This document shows, piece by piece, positions 17,389 through 27,631 of a DNA stretch of 64,000 bases (positions within the stretch are counted from its first letter, which is position 1; each line of letters opens with the position of its first letter). Source of the DNA: Mesorhizobium sp. WSM3860 (lineage in GTDB: Bacteria; Pseudomonadota; Alphaproteobacteria; Rhizobiales; Rhizobiaceae); NCBI RefSeq assembly GCF_002294995.1, contig NZ_NSGF01000004.1, positions 1-64,000 of the forward strand. Reading direction: 5' to 3'. The notes beneath the pieces are model-generated. The model had not been told where the DNA came from. It did not search any database and saw only the letters and a program-made list of their open reading frames with translations. A program made the translations under genes and the position numbers.

Positions 17389-18613
17389 ATCCCCGCCCGA
17401 AGTGCCTGGCCGCAACCTCGACATGCGTATGGTGCGCATGGGCCTCGAAGCGCTCGGTCTCACTGTGGTCGGGCGCCTCGTTCGGCCACCATTTGCCGCC
17501 GATGACGATGCCATTGGAAACCAGCCGCTGGTCCGCGATCAGTGAGGCGCCGACGGCGTCGACGAAGGTGAAGCGGCCGGGCTGCAGCCTCAGCACCGCG
17601 ACATCGCCGATGCCGCCGACTTTAAGCGCGCCGAACTCGGGCCTGGCGATGGCTTCGGCGGGGCGCTGCGTTGCCGCGCGCACGACCTCGACCAGCGGCA
17701 TGCCGAGCGCCATCAGCTTCGACATGCAGACCAAGATGTCGAATGCCGGGCCGTCGACGCAGTAGAGATGCACATCGCTCGAGATGACGTCCGGCGCCAG
17801 TCCCTCCGCCAGCATCGCCTTCGCCACCTCGAAGTCGAAGGAGCCCATGCCGTGGCCGATGTCGAAGATGACGCCGCGCTCGCGCGCCAGCCGCATATCC
17901 GGCCGCACTGCGCCCGAAGCGAAGACCGGCGCGTTGGGGAACGGCCGAAAGCAGTGCGTGAGGATGTCGCCGCGGCGGAGCCTGGGCAGCACTTCCGAGC
18001 GGCCGGGCGGCGGCTCGTCGATATGAGCCATCAGCGGCAGGCCGGCTTGGTCCGCGGCTTCGAGCGCGAGGTCGACCGGCGCGATGCCGCTGGTGCCGCC
18101 GGCATGCTTGCCGGAACGCACTTTCACGCCGACGACGACAGCGGCGTGCTCGCGCACCGCGGCCACCGTCTCGCGCGGCTCGCAGAGCCTGAGATCGCTG
18201 CATTCGCCGACGGATACGGTCTCGGCGAAGCCGAATATGCCGGCAAACGAGATGTTGACGTAAGCGAGGATGCGGACCTTCGAACGCTCGATGACATGGC
18301 GGCGGAAACCGAGAAAATTGCCGGCGCCGGCGCTGCCGGCATCGATGAAGGTGGTGGTGCCGCTCTTGGCGGCGAGACGGTCGGCGTCGACGCCGAGCGA
18401 GGTGCCGCCCCAATAGACGTGGCTGTGCAGGTCGACAAGCCCGGGCGTGACGATGCAGTCCCTGGCGTCGACGACCTCACCGGCGGCCTGGGAATCGATG
18501 GCCACTTCGATCGCGGCGATTCGGCCATCGGCGACGGCGATGTCGCGCGGCGCATCCAACCCGGAAGCCGGGTCGATCACACGGCCGCCCTTGAGCAACA
18601 GATCGAACTGCAT
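17387..18613 (-). CDS. deacetylase/dihydroorotase-like metallohydrolase
   Basis: This amidohydrolase-superfamily enzyme has 408 aa. The metal ligands are visible: DLHSH (HxH, about 61-65), a Lys in GVKVRSGKHAGG that is typically carbamylated, AHIDEPP, ILTHCF and the late Asp in SSDVHLYC. N- and C-terminal beta-sandwich segments flank the barrel (LLLKGGRVIDP; GDVAVLRL). It resembles the EF_0837/AHA_3915-type deacetylases that act on N-acetylated or cyclic amide substrates. GGAGGCG precedes the ATG. RidA lies 29 bases upstream in the same direction, so the two are probably co-transcribed. Confidence 0.88.
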   Translation of the reverse strand: MQFDLLLKGGRVIDPASGLDAPRDIAVADGRIAAIEVAIDSQAAGEVVDARDCIVTPGLVDLHSHVYWGGTSLGVDADRLAAKSGTTTFIDAGSAGAGNFLGFRRHVIERSKVRILAYVNISFAGIFGFAETVSVGECSDLRLCEPRETVAAVREHAAVVVGVKVRSGKHAGGTSGIAPVDLALEAADQAGLPLMAHIDEPPPGRSEVLPRLRRGDILTHCFRPFPNAPVFASGAVRPDMRLARERGVIFDIGHGMGSFDFEVAKAMLAEGLAPDVISSDVHLYCVDGPAFDILVCMSKLMALGMPLVEVVRAATQRPAEAIARPEFGALKVGGIGDVAVLRLQPGRFTFVDAVGASLIADQRLVSNGIVIGGKWWPNEAPDHSETERFEAHAHHTHVEVAARHFGRG

Positions 18614-18642
18614 TCCGCGCCTCCGTTGTTGTCTGGCCGCGA

Positions 18643-19008
18643 TCAGACCGGCCGGTAGGCGACGGCCTCGATCTCGATCTTGATGTCGATCATCAGCCGG
18701 GACTCGACGGTGGTGCGCGCCGGCGGGTCGTTCGGGAAGTGCCTGGCATAGACCGTGTTGAAGGCACCGAAATCGCGGGCGTCCTCGAGCCAGACGGTGG
18801 TCTTCACCACGTCGTCCATGGTGCAGCCGGCTAGCGCCAGCGCAGCCTTGACGTTCTGCAGGACCTGCTCGGCCTGGTCAGTTATGCCGCCCTTGACCAC
18901 CAGGCCGTCGCTGCCCACCGGCACCTGGCCGGAGACATAGACGAAATCGCCGGCGCGGACGGCGGGCGAGAGCGGGACATGCGATTTTCCAAAACACTGC
19001 TTGGGCAA
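18643..19008 (-). CDS. RidA-family enamine/imine deaminase, TTG start
   Basis: The product is a 121-aa RidA/YjgF/UK114 protein with SPAVRAGDFVYVSGQVPV at about 13-30, the active-site Arg in ARTTVES and the end motif IKIEIEAVAYRP. The frame is open to 19116, but the usual N-terminus (xPKQCFGKSHV) begins at a TTG at 19008. That TTG follows CAGGAG with six bases between, so TTG is the chosen start. RidA hydrolyses reactive enamines and imines formed by PLP enzymes or amine oxidation, consistent with nitrogen-compound breakdown next to a deacetylase. Confidence 0.9.
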   Translation of the reverse strand: MPKQCFGKSHVPLSPAVRAGDFVYVSGQVPVGSDGLVVKGGITDQAEQVLQNVKAALALAGCTMDDVVKTTVWLEDARDFGAFNTVYARHFPNDPPARTTVESRLMIDIKIEIEAVAYRPV

Positions 19009-19202
19009 ATGAAACTCCTGTCGTCGAGCGTGAGGACCGTCCTTGCAGCCGTCTACGCTTGTAGAGGCGATCCTCCTAGAGGCGATGTCGGAAAGCAACA
19101 TTTTTTCGAAATTCATGTTGCTTTATTACAAATCCTGAGCATCCTGCACCCCCGAAACCGGGACCGGTGGGTTGCTGATCGAACGCAAGGGGAAGAACCA
19201 GC
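19009..19202. promoter_or_regulatory. divergent spacer between ridA-type gene and NTF2-like gene
   Basis: This 194-base region must hold both promoters. It contains a direct repeat TAGAGGCGAT at 19062-19071 and 19077-19086 (starts 15 bases apart) next to CTACGCTTGTAG, a small inverted repeat. These may be a regulator site; no consensus was matched. Confidence 0.3.
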
Positions 19203-19688
19203 ATGACCTTTGACAGGAATCCGTTTCCGGAAGGCGATGCCGATCGCCATGCGCTGTGGGAAATGCTCGTGCGGCGCGACATCGACGCCTTCCTCGGCCA
19301 GGACTGGTCGTTGGTCGAGGACGACTTCATCGCCGAAAGCTTCTTCGGCATGCATGCGCATTTCCTTGCCAATGCCGACTCCTGGCGGCTGCAGTTTCCC
19401 CGGCTGGAAGTCTATCGCGACGAGTGGCTACGGCAGGCCAAGGAGACCGCGGCGACGAAATTCGCCGAGCCGCTGCGCGAGGCAATTTTCCGCGTCACCA
19501 ACCTGCGCGATATCGACGTCGATGGCGACCGTGCGGTGCTGCACAAGAAGTTCGACGGCTCGATCGCCAAGGCCGACGGCAGCTTCGACCGCCTCAAATG
19601 GCAGACGCTCTACTTCTGCCGCAAGGTCGGCGGGCGCTGGAAAATTGCTGGTTTCGTCGGCTACATGCCGCATCCGCTCGGAAGCTAA
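19203..19688 (+). CDS. NTF2-like (SnoaL-type) protein
   Basis: This 161-aa cytosolic protein shows the alpha+beta cone pattern of NTF2-like proteins: an N-terminal helix bundle (HALWEMLVRRDIDAFLGQDW), then beta strands (DGDRAVLHKKFDG, TLYFCRKVGGRWKIAGFVGY). The ATG follows AAGGGGAAG at good spacing. Similar proteins act as small hydrolases or isomerases or as binding modules; none can be specified here. It is divergent from the RidA gene, and the monooxygenase 2 kb away carries a domain of the same fold. Confidence 0.75.
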   Translation: MTFDRNPFPEGDADRHALWEMLVRRDIDAFLGQDWSLVEDDFIAESFFGMHAHFLANADSWRLQFPRLEVYRDEWLRQAKETAATKFAEPLREAIFRVTNLRDIDVDGDRAVLHKKFDGSIAKADGSFDRLKWQTLYFCRKVGGRWKIAGFVGYMPHPLGS

Positions 19689-19780
19689 TGCATGTCGCCC
19701 ACATGCGTGCGCGGTTCTGGGACAACGATATGCATCAAAACAAGGATTTGCATCGCCGCGCCGTTTCAGCGCAACGCGGT

Positions 19781-20035
19781 TTAGGACAGGCGCGGCAACC
19801 GCTCATCGGCCGAGCGATGATCGAAGACGACGCCCATGGTCTTACCAACGGCGGCCATGACGATCAGTTCGACCAGATGGTCGTCGCTGTCCTCGCAGGT
19901 GGGATCCGATTGGCGGATGGCGTGGAGCATTGCCCGGGTCGAAATGGTGTCGCCGGCGCGAAATTTCGAAAGAGCAGACGAAACAATGTCTTGTACCGTC
20001 AGGTCTATGACGGGCACCTCCGCAGCGACGTTCAT
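19781..20035 (-). CDS. small conserved hypothetical protein
   Basis: The 84-aa product has a strong ribosome site (AGGAGGAGG, five bases before ATG), which supports translation. It is mostly helical with an acidic middle (SDPTCEDSDDHLVELIV) and no signal or membrane segment. Comparable short proteins are found in rhizobia without known function. It stands alone between an NTF2-like gene and the HerA-like ATPase. Confidence 0.7.
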   Translation of the reverse strand: MNVAAEVPVIDLTVQDIVSSALSKFRAGDTISTRAMLHAIRQSDPTCEDSDDHLVELIVMAAVGKTMGVVFDHRSADERLPRLS

Positions 20036-20244
20036 AAGCCTCCTCCTGGCATGAACCCCTCACTAAAGGGATGATACGCCGATCAGGGGATTGCGCCAGT
20101 GAAATGGTGGTCCGACCAGTTCAGCTGGCAATGGCCTGCCGTTAAATGTGGAACACCGCGCCGATGGCCCTGGCCCATGCTCGACGCACCGCGCGCCGGT
20201 TGCTAAGCCCCTCCCGCACAGGGAGCACTATCCGAGTCGAGAAT

Positions 20245-21744
20245 ATGACGGTTGCGATCGAGATGGGCCAGACGTCGGCAGGCGCGCCGGCGGCCCTCGA
20301 CCTTGAGGAGCTGCTGGCGACCCGCCTGCTGGTGCAGGGCAATTCGGGCTCGGGCAAGTCGCATCTGCTGCGCCGGCTGCTGGAGCAGAGCGCGCCCTGG
20401 GTGCAGCAGACCATCATCGATCCCGAAGGCGACTTCGTCTCGCTCGGTGAGCGCTACGGCCATCTGGTGATCGACGCCGAGGATCATACCGAGCGCGGCC
20501 TGCAGGCGGCCGGCGAGCGAGCGCGCATCCACCGCGTGTCGACGGTGCTAAACCTGGAAGGGCTCGACGCCGAGAACCAAATGCGGCGCGCCGCAGCCTT
20601 CCTTGGCGGGCTGTTCGAGGTCGCGCGCGACCATTGGTATCCGATGCTGGTGGTGGTCGACGAGGCGCAGCTCTTCGCGCCGGCTGCTGCCGGCGAGGTG
20701 TCGGATGAGGCGCGAAAACTTTCGCTCGGCGCCATGACCAATCTGATGTGCCGCGGCCGCAAGCGCGGACTCGCCGGCATCATCGCCACGCAACGGCTGG
20801 CGAAGCTCGCCAAGAACGTCGCGGCAGAGGCCTCCAACTTCCTGATGGGCCGCACTTTTCTGGACATCGACATGGCGCGCGCCGCCGACCTGCTCGGCAT
20901 GGAGCGGCGGCAGGCGGAAGCCTTCCGCGAACTCGAGCGCGGGCATTTCATGGCGCTCGGTCCGGCGCTGTCGCGCCGCCCGCTCAGCATGCGCATCGGA
21001 TCGACCGAGACGAGCCCGCGCAACGGCACGCCGCGGCTGATGCCGCTGCCCGAAGCGACGCTCGAAGATGCGCGCGCCATCATCCTCGCGGCACCGCCGC
21101 CGGAGACGGTCCGCCCGCAGCGCCGGCCGTCGCCCGACCTGCTCGATCAGTTGATGGCGGCCAAGGCCGCGCCGCTCGACATCCGCCCCGAGCCGACCGA
21201 GCCGCAGCCGAGCGCCGAGGACCTTGCCGAGCGGCGCGAGCGGATGGACCGTATCCTGCGCGCCATCCTGGCCGAGCCCGATGCCGGATTCCGCGTCATA
21301 GGCGTGCTCTACCAGGAGTTCGTGGTCCGCTGCCGGATCGAAGGACTCGCTTCGGTGGTGCCCGACCTTTCGGAATTCCGACGCATGCTGACACGCGCCC
21401 GCGCCGGCGTTGGCTCCGACATGGCCGAGGACGACGCGTGGCGGGACGTCTCGGTGCGCGCATCGCTTCTGCCGGAGGACATGCAGGGCGTGTTCATGAT
21501 GATCGCGAGGGCGGCGAAGGAAGGCTGGCCTTGCCCTAGCGACGCGGCGATCGCCCGCGCGTATGGCTCGCATTCGCTGCGTCGCGCCCGGCGGCTGCTC
21601 GATTACATCGAGGAGCAGGGGCTCATCGTCTGCCAGATCGACGGTGTTGGCCGCCGCACGGTGACGCTGGTCGAGCTCGCCTGGGCAACGGCCCCGGGCG
21701 ATCCGAATGCCGGAGAAGAAGAGCCGGGCAGTTCGGCTGCATAA
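20245..21744 (+). CDS. HerA/FtsK-like P-loop ATPase (DUF87-type)
   Basis: The ATG at 20245 (MTVAIEMGQ) is taken; a longer frame begins 33 codons earlier without a good ribosome site. The 499-aa product has Walker A QGNSGSGKSHLL (about 34-45), DPEGDF, Walker B LVVVDEAQLF and a later IATQRLAKLAKN with sensor-like residues, as in HerA-type translocases. The C-terminal third is rich in Pro/Glu then turns into a helical, winged-helix-like region (YGSHSLRRARRLLDYIEEQGL). It may move DNA or act as a conflict or repair factor. It is followed, 140 bases on, by the multi-HAMP kinase. Confidence 0.8.
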   Translation: MTVAIEMGQTSAGAPAALDLEELLATRLLVQGNSGSGKSHLLRRLLEQSAPWVQQTIIDPEGDFVSLGERYGHLVIDAEDHTERGLQAAGERARIHRVSTVLNLEGLDAENQMRRAAAFLGGLFEVARDHWYPMLVVVDEAQLFAPAAAGEVSDEARKLSLGAMTNLMCRGRKRGLAGIIATQRLAKLAKNVAAEASNFLMGRTFLDIDMARAADLLGMERRQAEAFRELERGHFMALGPALSRRPLSMRIGSTETSPRNGTPRLMPLPEATLEDARAIILAAPPPETVRPQRRPSPDLLDQLMAAKAAPLDIRPEPTEPQPSAEDLAERRERMDRILRAILAEPDAGFRVIGVLYQEFVVRCRIEGLASVVPDLSEFRRMLTRARAGVGSDMAEDDAWRDVSVRASLLPEDMQGVFMMIARAAKEGWPCPSDAAIARAYGSHSLRRARRLLDYIEEQGLIVCQIDGVGRRTVTLVELAWATAPGDPNAGEEEPGSSAA

Positions 21745-21884
21745 GGAAATCCGGCCGGGCGTCTCTACGGCAAGTCTCGCCACATCTGATTAACCACTGT
21801 TCAAACAGGCACGGAACCAAACAGGCCGCGACGCGTTTTGGCCCTCGGCTTAATATAGCTGTCGGGGCATGCGCGGAGGGGAGT

Positions 21885-24800
21885 GTGGGCGTTTCTCGTT
21901 CGTCAAAGGAACAATTCGATTCTCGTCAGATTCTCAACGCCCTCAAAGCCTTTCGAAACGGTGACTTCTCCGTCCGCATCGAGAATGTCTATGAAGGGTT
22001 GAACGGCGAAATCGCTGACACATTCAATCAGATCGTCGAGTTGAACGACCAGGTGGCGCGGGAATTTGCGCGGCTAAGCAGGGTCGTCGGCAAGGACGGC
22101 CGCATCGGCGAACGCGGCCATGTGAGGAACGCCAAAGGCAGCTGGGAATCGAGTGTCCGCTCGGTCAACGACCTGATCGAGGACATGGTGCAGCCCACGG
22201 CGGAAGTTGCCCGCGTCATCGGCGCGGTCGCCAAGGGCGACCTATCCCAATCCATGATGGTGGAAATCGACGGCAGGCCGCTTCGTGGCGAATTCCTGCG
22301 CATCGGCAAAATCGTCAACACCATGGTTGAGCAGCTCGCCTCCTTCACGTCGGAGGTGACGCGTGTGGCGCGCGAGGTCGGCACCGAAGGCAAGCTGGGC
22401 GGTCAGGCACGCGTCAGGGGGGCGGCGGGCACGTGGAAGGACCTGACCGACAATGTCAACGCGATGGCGACCAACCTGACCAGCCAGGTGCGCAACATTG
22501 CGGAGGTGACCACGGCTGTCGCGTCTGGCGACTTGTCGAAGAAGATCACCGTCGACGTGAAGGGCGAGATCCTCGAACTGAAGAACACCATCAACACGAT
22601 GGTGGACCAGCTCAACTCCTTCGCTTCGGAGGTGACCCGCGTCGCGCGTGAGGTCGGCACCGAGGGCAAACTCGGAGGCCAGGCCCGTGTCGAGGGCGTC
22701 GGCGGTACTTGGAAGGACCTCACCGACAGCGTCAACCTGATGGCCGCCAACCTGACCGGCCAGGTTCGCAACATCGCCGATGTGACGACGGCGGTGGCTT
22801 TGGGCGACCTCTCCAAGAAGATTACAGTCGACGTGAAAGGCGAAATCCTGGAACTGAAATCGACCATCAACACCATGGTCGATCAGCTCAACTCATTTGC
22901 CGGCGAGGTGACGCGCGTGGCGCGCGAGGTCGGCACGGAAGGCAAGCTCGGCGGCCAAGCACAGGTGCGCGGTGTCGCCGGCACCTGGAAGGACCTGACC
23001 GACAACGTCAATTCCATGGCTGCGAATCTTACCGGTCAGGTGCGCAACATCGCCGAAGTGACGACCGCGGTGGCCCTGGGTGACCTCTCGAAGAAGATCA
23101 CAGTCGATGTGAAGGGCGAGATCCTGGAACTCAAGAACACCATCAACACGATGGTGGACCAGCTGAACTCCTTCGCCTCGGAAGTTACACGCGTGGCGCG
23201 CGAAGTCGGCACCGAGGGCAAGCTGGGGGGCCAAGCCGAAGTCCGTGGAGTCGGCGGCACGTGGAAGGACCTGACGGACAACGTCAACCTGATGGCCGCC
23301 AATCTGACCGGGCAGGTGCGCAATATCGCCGATGTGACCACGGCCGTTGCAAGGGGCGACCTTTCGAAAAAGATCACTGTCGATGTGAAGGGCGAAATCC
23401 TCGAACTGAAGAACACCGTCAACACCATGGTGGACCAGCTCAATTCCTTCGCGTCGGAGGTCACCCGCGTGGCGCGCGAAGTGGGCTCGGAAGGCAAGCT
23501 GGGAGGTCAGGCCCACGTCGAGGGCGTCGGCGGCACCTGGAAGGATCTGACCGATAACGTCAACGCGATGGCCGGCAATTTGACCGTGCAATTGCGCGAC
23601 GTCTCCAAGGTCGCGACCGCCATCGCCACCGGCGACCTGACCCAGAAGATCACCGTCGACGCCCTGGGCGAAATCCTGCAGATCAAGGACGTCATCAACA
23701 CGATGGTGGACCAGTTGAACTCCTTCGCCTCGGAGGTGACGCGCGTCGCCCGCGAAGTGGGTTCCGACGGCAAGCTTGGCGGCCAGGCGCAGGTACGCGG
23801 CGTTGCCGGCACCTGGAAGGACCTCACCGACAACGTCAACGCCATGGCCGCCAATCTCACGGGCCAAGTGCGCAACATTGCGGAGGTGACCACGGCCGTC
23901 GCACTCGGCGATCTGTCGAAAAAGATCACGGTCGATGTGCGCGGTGAAATCCTGGAGCTCAAGGACACCATCAACACGATGGTGGACCAATTGAACTCGT
24001 TTGCCTCGGAAGTGACGCGCGTGGCGCGCGAGGTCGGCACCGAAGGCAAGCTCGGCGGTCAGGCCCAGGTGCGCGGCGTCGCCGGCACCTGGAAGGACCT
24101 GACCGACAACGTCAACTCGATGGCCGAGAACCTCACCGGTCAGGTTCGCAACATCGCCGAAGTTACCACAGCGGTGGCGCGAGGCGACCTGTCCAAGAAG
24201 ATCACCGTCGATGTCAAAGGTGAAATCCTGGAGCTGAAGTCGACCATCAACACCATGGTCGACCAGCTCAACTCGTTCGCCGGCGAGGTGACGCGCGTGG
24301 CGCGCGAGGTCGGCACCGAAGGCAAGCTCGGCGGTCAGGCTCGGGTGGAAGGTGTGGCCGGTACCTGGAAGGACTTGACCGACAACGTCAATCTGATGGC
24401 GACCAATCTGACCAACCAGGTGCGCGGCATTGCCGACGTCGTCACCGCCGTTGCCCAGGGCAATCTGAAGCGCAAGCTTGCGGTCGATGCCAAGGGCGAG
24501 ATCGCTTCGCTGGCGGACACGATCAACGGCATGATCGAGACGCTGGCGACCTTCGCGGATCAGGTGACCAACGTGGCTCGCGAGGTCGGCATCGAGGGCA
24601 AGCTCGGCGGCCAGGCCAGGGTGCCGGGCGCCGCCGGCCTATGGCGCGACCTGACCGACAACGTCAATCAGCTGGCGGCGAACCTGACGACCCAGGTCCG
24701 GGCCATCGCCGAAGTGTCGACCGCGGTCACCAAGGGCGACCTCACCCGCTCGATCAGCGTGCAAGCTTCCGGTGAGGTCGCTGCGTTGAAGGACAACATC

Positions 24801-27608
24801 AACGAGATGATCCGCAACCTCAAGGACCAGACCTTGAAGAATGCCGAGCAGGATTGGCTGAAGACCAATCTCGCTCGTTTCTCGCGCATGCTGCAGGGCG
24901 AGCGGGACCTTGCCACGGTGTCGCGGATGATCATTTCCGAGCTCGCGCCGCTGGTGAACGCGCAATACGGCCTGTTCTACGTCACCAATCGCGACGTGGA
25001 AGAATCCTATCTGGAACTGGCCGCGTCCTACGCCGCCGAAGGCAGGGCCACCGTCCGCCAACGAGTCGACTTCCGGGAAGGCCTGATCGGGCAGTGCGCC
25101 GCCGACAAACGGCCAATCATGCTCGATGACGTCCCATCGAGCTTCCTGCGCATCACCTCCGGCCTGGGTGAGGCCCCACCGGCGAGCGCCATCGTCCTGC
25201 CGGCATTGTTCGAGGACGAGGTCAAGGCGGTTATCGAACTCGCTTCGTTCAGCCGGTTCAGCGATACGCACCGCCTTTTCCTGGAGCAGCTCATGGAATC
25301 GGTCGGTATCGTGCTCAACACGATCGCCGCGACCATGCGCACGGAAGGCCTTCTCAAGCAATCGCAGCTCCTGACGTCCGAACTGCAATCGCGCCAGACC
25401 GAGCTCACCAAGAAGCAGGAAGAGCTTCACGCTACCAATGAGGAACTGCAGGAAAAGGCGCAACTGCTCGAGAATGAAAAGAAGCAGGTGGAAAACAAGA
25501 ATCTCGAGATCGAGATGGCCAGGAGGGCGCTGGAGGAGAAGGCCGAGCAACTGGCGCTGACCTCCAAATACAAATCCGAATTCCTGGCGAACATGAGTCA
25601 CGAGCTGAGGACGCCGCTGAATTCGCTGTTGATCCTGTCCAATCTGCTTGCGACCAATCAGCAGGGGAATCTGAACGACAAGCAGATCGAGTTCGCGCGC
25701 ACGATCAACTCGGCAGGTACCGACCTGCTCAGCCTCATCAACGACATACTGGATCTTTCCAAGATCGAGTCCGGCACGGTATCGATCGAAATCAACGACA
25801 TGCCGCTCGCACACCTGCGCCAGCATATGGAGCGGACTTTCAGACAGCTTGCGGCGGACAAAGGGCTCGGCTTCACCATCAAGATCGAGCAGGCGCTGCC
25901 TGACACGATCCGCACGGACGAAAAGCGGCTGCAGCAGATCGTGCTCAATCTGCTGTCAAATGCCTTCAAATTCACTTCCAACGGCGAGGTGATCCTGAAC
26001 ATCCATGGCGAGACAACCGGCCGCAAAAACGGTGCGACGCCGCCCCGGGCGTTGGCGATCGCCGTTACCGATACCGGGATCGGCATTCCGGAAGACAAGC
26101 AAAAGCTCATCTTCGAGGCGTTTCAGCAGGCCGACGGCACGACCAGCCGCAAATATGGCGGCACTGGCCTCGGCCTTTCCATCAGCCGGGAAATCGCCCG
26201 ACTGCTCGGCGGCGAGCTGCGCGTCGAAAGCGAGCCAGGCAAGGGATCGACCTTCACATTGGTCATCCCGTTCGACGGCCCGCGCAGCAGCAGCCTGGCG
26301 GCACCGATCGAACTTTCGCCTGCCGACGTCATCGCGGCGGGCGTCCAGCCAGCAGACACCTCGGGTACCCCAGAACTTACCGACGATCGTGACTCGATCA
26401 ATCCGTCGGACAGGGTGGTGCTTATCGTCGAGGACGACCCGACTTTCGGAGGGCTGCTGCTCGGTCTTGCTCGATCCGCCGGACTGAAGGGGGTGCTTTC
26501 AACGGCCGGCTCCGGCACGCTGGCACTCACCCGCAAGCTCATGCCCGATGCGATCACGCTCGATCTCGGCCTTTCAGACATCGACGGCTGGGTGCTTTTC
26601 GACCTTCTGCGGCATGACCAGAAGACCAGGAACATTCCGATCCATGTCATCTCCGGCGCCGAGGATCTCGACCTGCTGACGCGCAGGGGCGCTGCCAGCG
26701 TTTCGAGCAAGCCGGTTTCGGCCGGTGAGCTCGCCCGCGTTTTCGAGGAAATCCATTCACGGAACCTGAGGGTGCAGCGCAACGTGCTGATCGCCGATCC
26801 CGACCCCGAGCGCCGCCTGGCCCTGGTGGAAGCCATTCGCGATGGCATCACCTCGGTCATCGCGGTCGGCCGTGTCGCCGCCAACGCGGACGAGGCGGGC
26901 GCCGCCGCGTACGATGCGATTGTTTTCGGGTTTGGGCGTTCGGCCAAGGACAACGCCCAGATGCTCGACGAAATTATGTCTCAGTTCAACGACGCCCTAC
27001 CGCGCCTGCTGTTTTTCACGCCGCATCCCGATGCCTTTCTGCAGCAGGTCGCACTGCATCCGGCACTCGGCGATGTCCCACGTGCCGACAATTTCGGCCA
27101 GCTCGGGCTCCTGATCTCGGCGGCACTGCCAAGCGACACGCATAGCGAGCAGATTTTGGCCACCGAGCAGGTCGACAATGCCGATCTCGCCGGCGCCAAG
27201 GTTCTGATCGTCGACGACGACATTCGCAATATCTACTCGTTGACCAGCGTGCTGGAAACCTACGACATTGATGTGCAGCATGCCGAACGGGGCCGGGACG
27301 GCGTCGCTTTACTCGAAGAAACACCCGACGTCGACGTGGCCCTGATCGACATCATGATGCCGGAAATGGACGGCTACGAAACCATGCGTCGGATTCGCGC
27401 CATGCCCGCGATAGCCCATATTCCATTGATCGCGGTTACAGCCAAGGCGATGAAAGGCGACCGTCAGAAATGCCTGGACGCCGGCGCATCCGACTACATC
27501 GCCAAGCCGGTCGACCTCGATCTGCTGCTTGCGTTGCTGCGGGTTTGGATCGGTCGCGCGCGAGCGCGGGCTGAGCCCTTTGCACCGGCATTGATGACCG
27601 CCATCTGA
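21885..27608 (+). CDS. giant multi-HAMP hybrid histidine kinase (group III / Nik1-like)
   Basis: A GTG at 21885 with GGAGG six bases upstream starts a 1907-aa protein with no membrane segment. Residues 1-146 include a diverged HAMP-type unit. Residues 147-974 are nine HAMP units of exactly 92 aa (each with EVG-x-x-GKLGGQA and a W-x-DLTDNVN core). A GAF domain (about 1000-1145) and a coiled coil (1150-1225) follow, then HisKA with His1239 in SHELRTPLN, HATPase ([28 protein letters not shown]), a receiver with Asp1560, a degenerate receiver and a final receiver with Asp1822 ([11 protein letters not shown]). The layout matches fungal osmosensor Nik1 and its bacterial counterparts. A role in osmotic sensing or multi-site phosphorelay is inferred. 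Confidence 0.93.
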   Translation: MGVSRSSKEQFDSRQILNALKAFRNGDFSVRIENVYEGLNGEIADTFNQIVELNDQVAREFARLSRVVGKDGRIGERGHVRNAKGSWESSVRSVNDLIEDMVQPTAEVARVIGAVAKGDLSQSMMVEIDGRPLRGEFLRIGKIVNTMVEQLASFTSEVTRVAREVGTEGKLGGQARVRGAAGTWKDLTDNVNAMATNLTSQVRNIAEVTTAVASGDLSKKITVDVKGEILELKNTINTMVDQLNSFASEVTRVAREVGTEGKLGGQARVEGVGGTWKDLTDSVNLMAANLTGQVRNIADVTTAVALGDLSKKITVDVKGEILELKSTINTMVDQLNSFAGEVTRVAREVGTEGKLGGQAQVRGVAGTWKDLTDNVNSMAANLTGQVRNIAEVTTAVALGDLSKKITVDVKGEILELKNTINTMVDQLNSFASEVTRVAREVGTEGKLGGQAEVRGVGGTWKDLTDNVNLMAANLTGQVRNIADVTTAVARGDLSKKITVDVKGEILELKNTVNTMVDQLNSFASEVTRVAREVGSEGKLGGQAHVEGVGGTWKDLTDNVNAMAGNLTVQLRDVSKVATAIATGDLTQKITVDALGEILQIKDVINTMVDQLNSFASEVTRVAREVGSDGKLGGQAQVRGVAGTWKDLTDNVNAMAANLTGQVRNIAEVTTAVALGDLSKKITVDVRGEILELKDTINTMVDQLNSFASEVTRVAREVGTEGKLGGQAQVRGVAGTWKDLTDNVNSMAENLTGQVRNIAEVTTAVARGDLSKKITVDVKGEILELKSTINTMVDQLNSFAGEVTRVAREVGTEGKLGGQARVEGVAGTWKDLTDNVNLMATNLTNQVRGIADVVTAVAQGNLKRKLAVDAKGEIASLADTINGMIETLATFADQVTNVAREVGIEGKLGGQARVPGAAGLWRDLTDNVNQLAANLTTQVRAIAEVSTAVTKGDLTRSISVQASGEVAALKDNINEMIRNLKDQTLKNAEQDWLKTNLARFSRMLQGERDLATVSRMIISELAPLVNAQYGLFYVTNRDVEESYLELAASYAAEGRATVRQRVDFREGLIGQCAADKRPIMLDDVPSSFLRITSGLGEAPPASAIVLPALFEDEVKAVIELASFSRFSDTHRLFLEQLMESVGIVLNTIAATMRTEGLLKQSQLLTSELQSRQTELTKKQEELHATNEELQEKAQLLENEKKQVENKNLEIEMARRALEEKAEQLALTSKYKSEFLANMSHELRTPLNSLLILSNLLATNQQGNLNDKQIEFARTINSAGTDLLSLINDILDLSKIESGTVSIEINDMPLAHLRQHMERTFRQLAADKGLGFTIKIEQALPDTIRTDEKRLQQIVLNLLSNAFKFTSNGEVILNIHGETTGRKNGATPPRALAIAVTDTGIGIPEDKQKLIFEAFQQADGTTSRKYGGTGLGLSISREIARLLGGELRVESEPGKGSTFTLVIPFDGPRSSSLAAPIELSPADVIAAGVQPADTSGTPELTDDRDSINPSDRVVLIVEDDPTFGGLLLGLARSAGLKGVLSTAGSGTLALTRKLMPDAITLDLGLSDIDGWVLFDLLRHDQKTRNIPIHVISGAEDLDLLTRRGAASVSSKPVSAGELARVFEEIHSRNLRVQRNVLIADPDPERRLALVEAIRDGITSVIAVGRVAANADEAGAAAYDAIVFGFGRSAKDNAQMLDEIMSQFNDALPRLLFFTPHPDAFLQQVALHPALGDVPRADNFGQLGLLISAALPSDTHSEQILATEQVDNADLAGAKVLIVDDDIRNIYSLTSVLETYDIDVQHAERGRDGVALLEETPDVDVALIDIMMPEMDGYETMRRIRAMPAIAHIPLIAVTAKAMKGDRQKCLDAGASDYIAKPVDLDLLLALLRVWIGRARARAEPFAPALMTAI
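22323..24806 (+). repeat. nine in-frame tandem repeats of exactly 276 bp inside the kinase gene
   Basis: From the ATG at 22323 to the ATG at 24807 is 2484 bases, nine times 276. Units 1-8 are highly alike at the DNA level (for example CGCGAGGTCGGCACCGAAGG and GTGAAGGGCGAGATCCT recur); the ninth is most diverged. Each unit encodes one HAMP module. Confidence 0.9.
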
Positions 27609-27631
27609 ATGCGCTCCGGCAGGTAAAAAGA

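Noticed and set aside
22893-23990. 365-codon minus-strand frame with internal repeats
   Set aside because: It repeats only because it is antisense to the HAMP repeats.
22323-24806. Possible CRISPR or satellite array
   Set aside because: The repeats are 276 bp, in frame, and encode HAMP modules; there are no short repeats with unique spacers.
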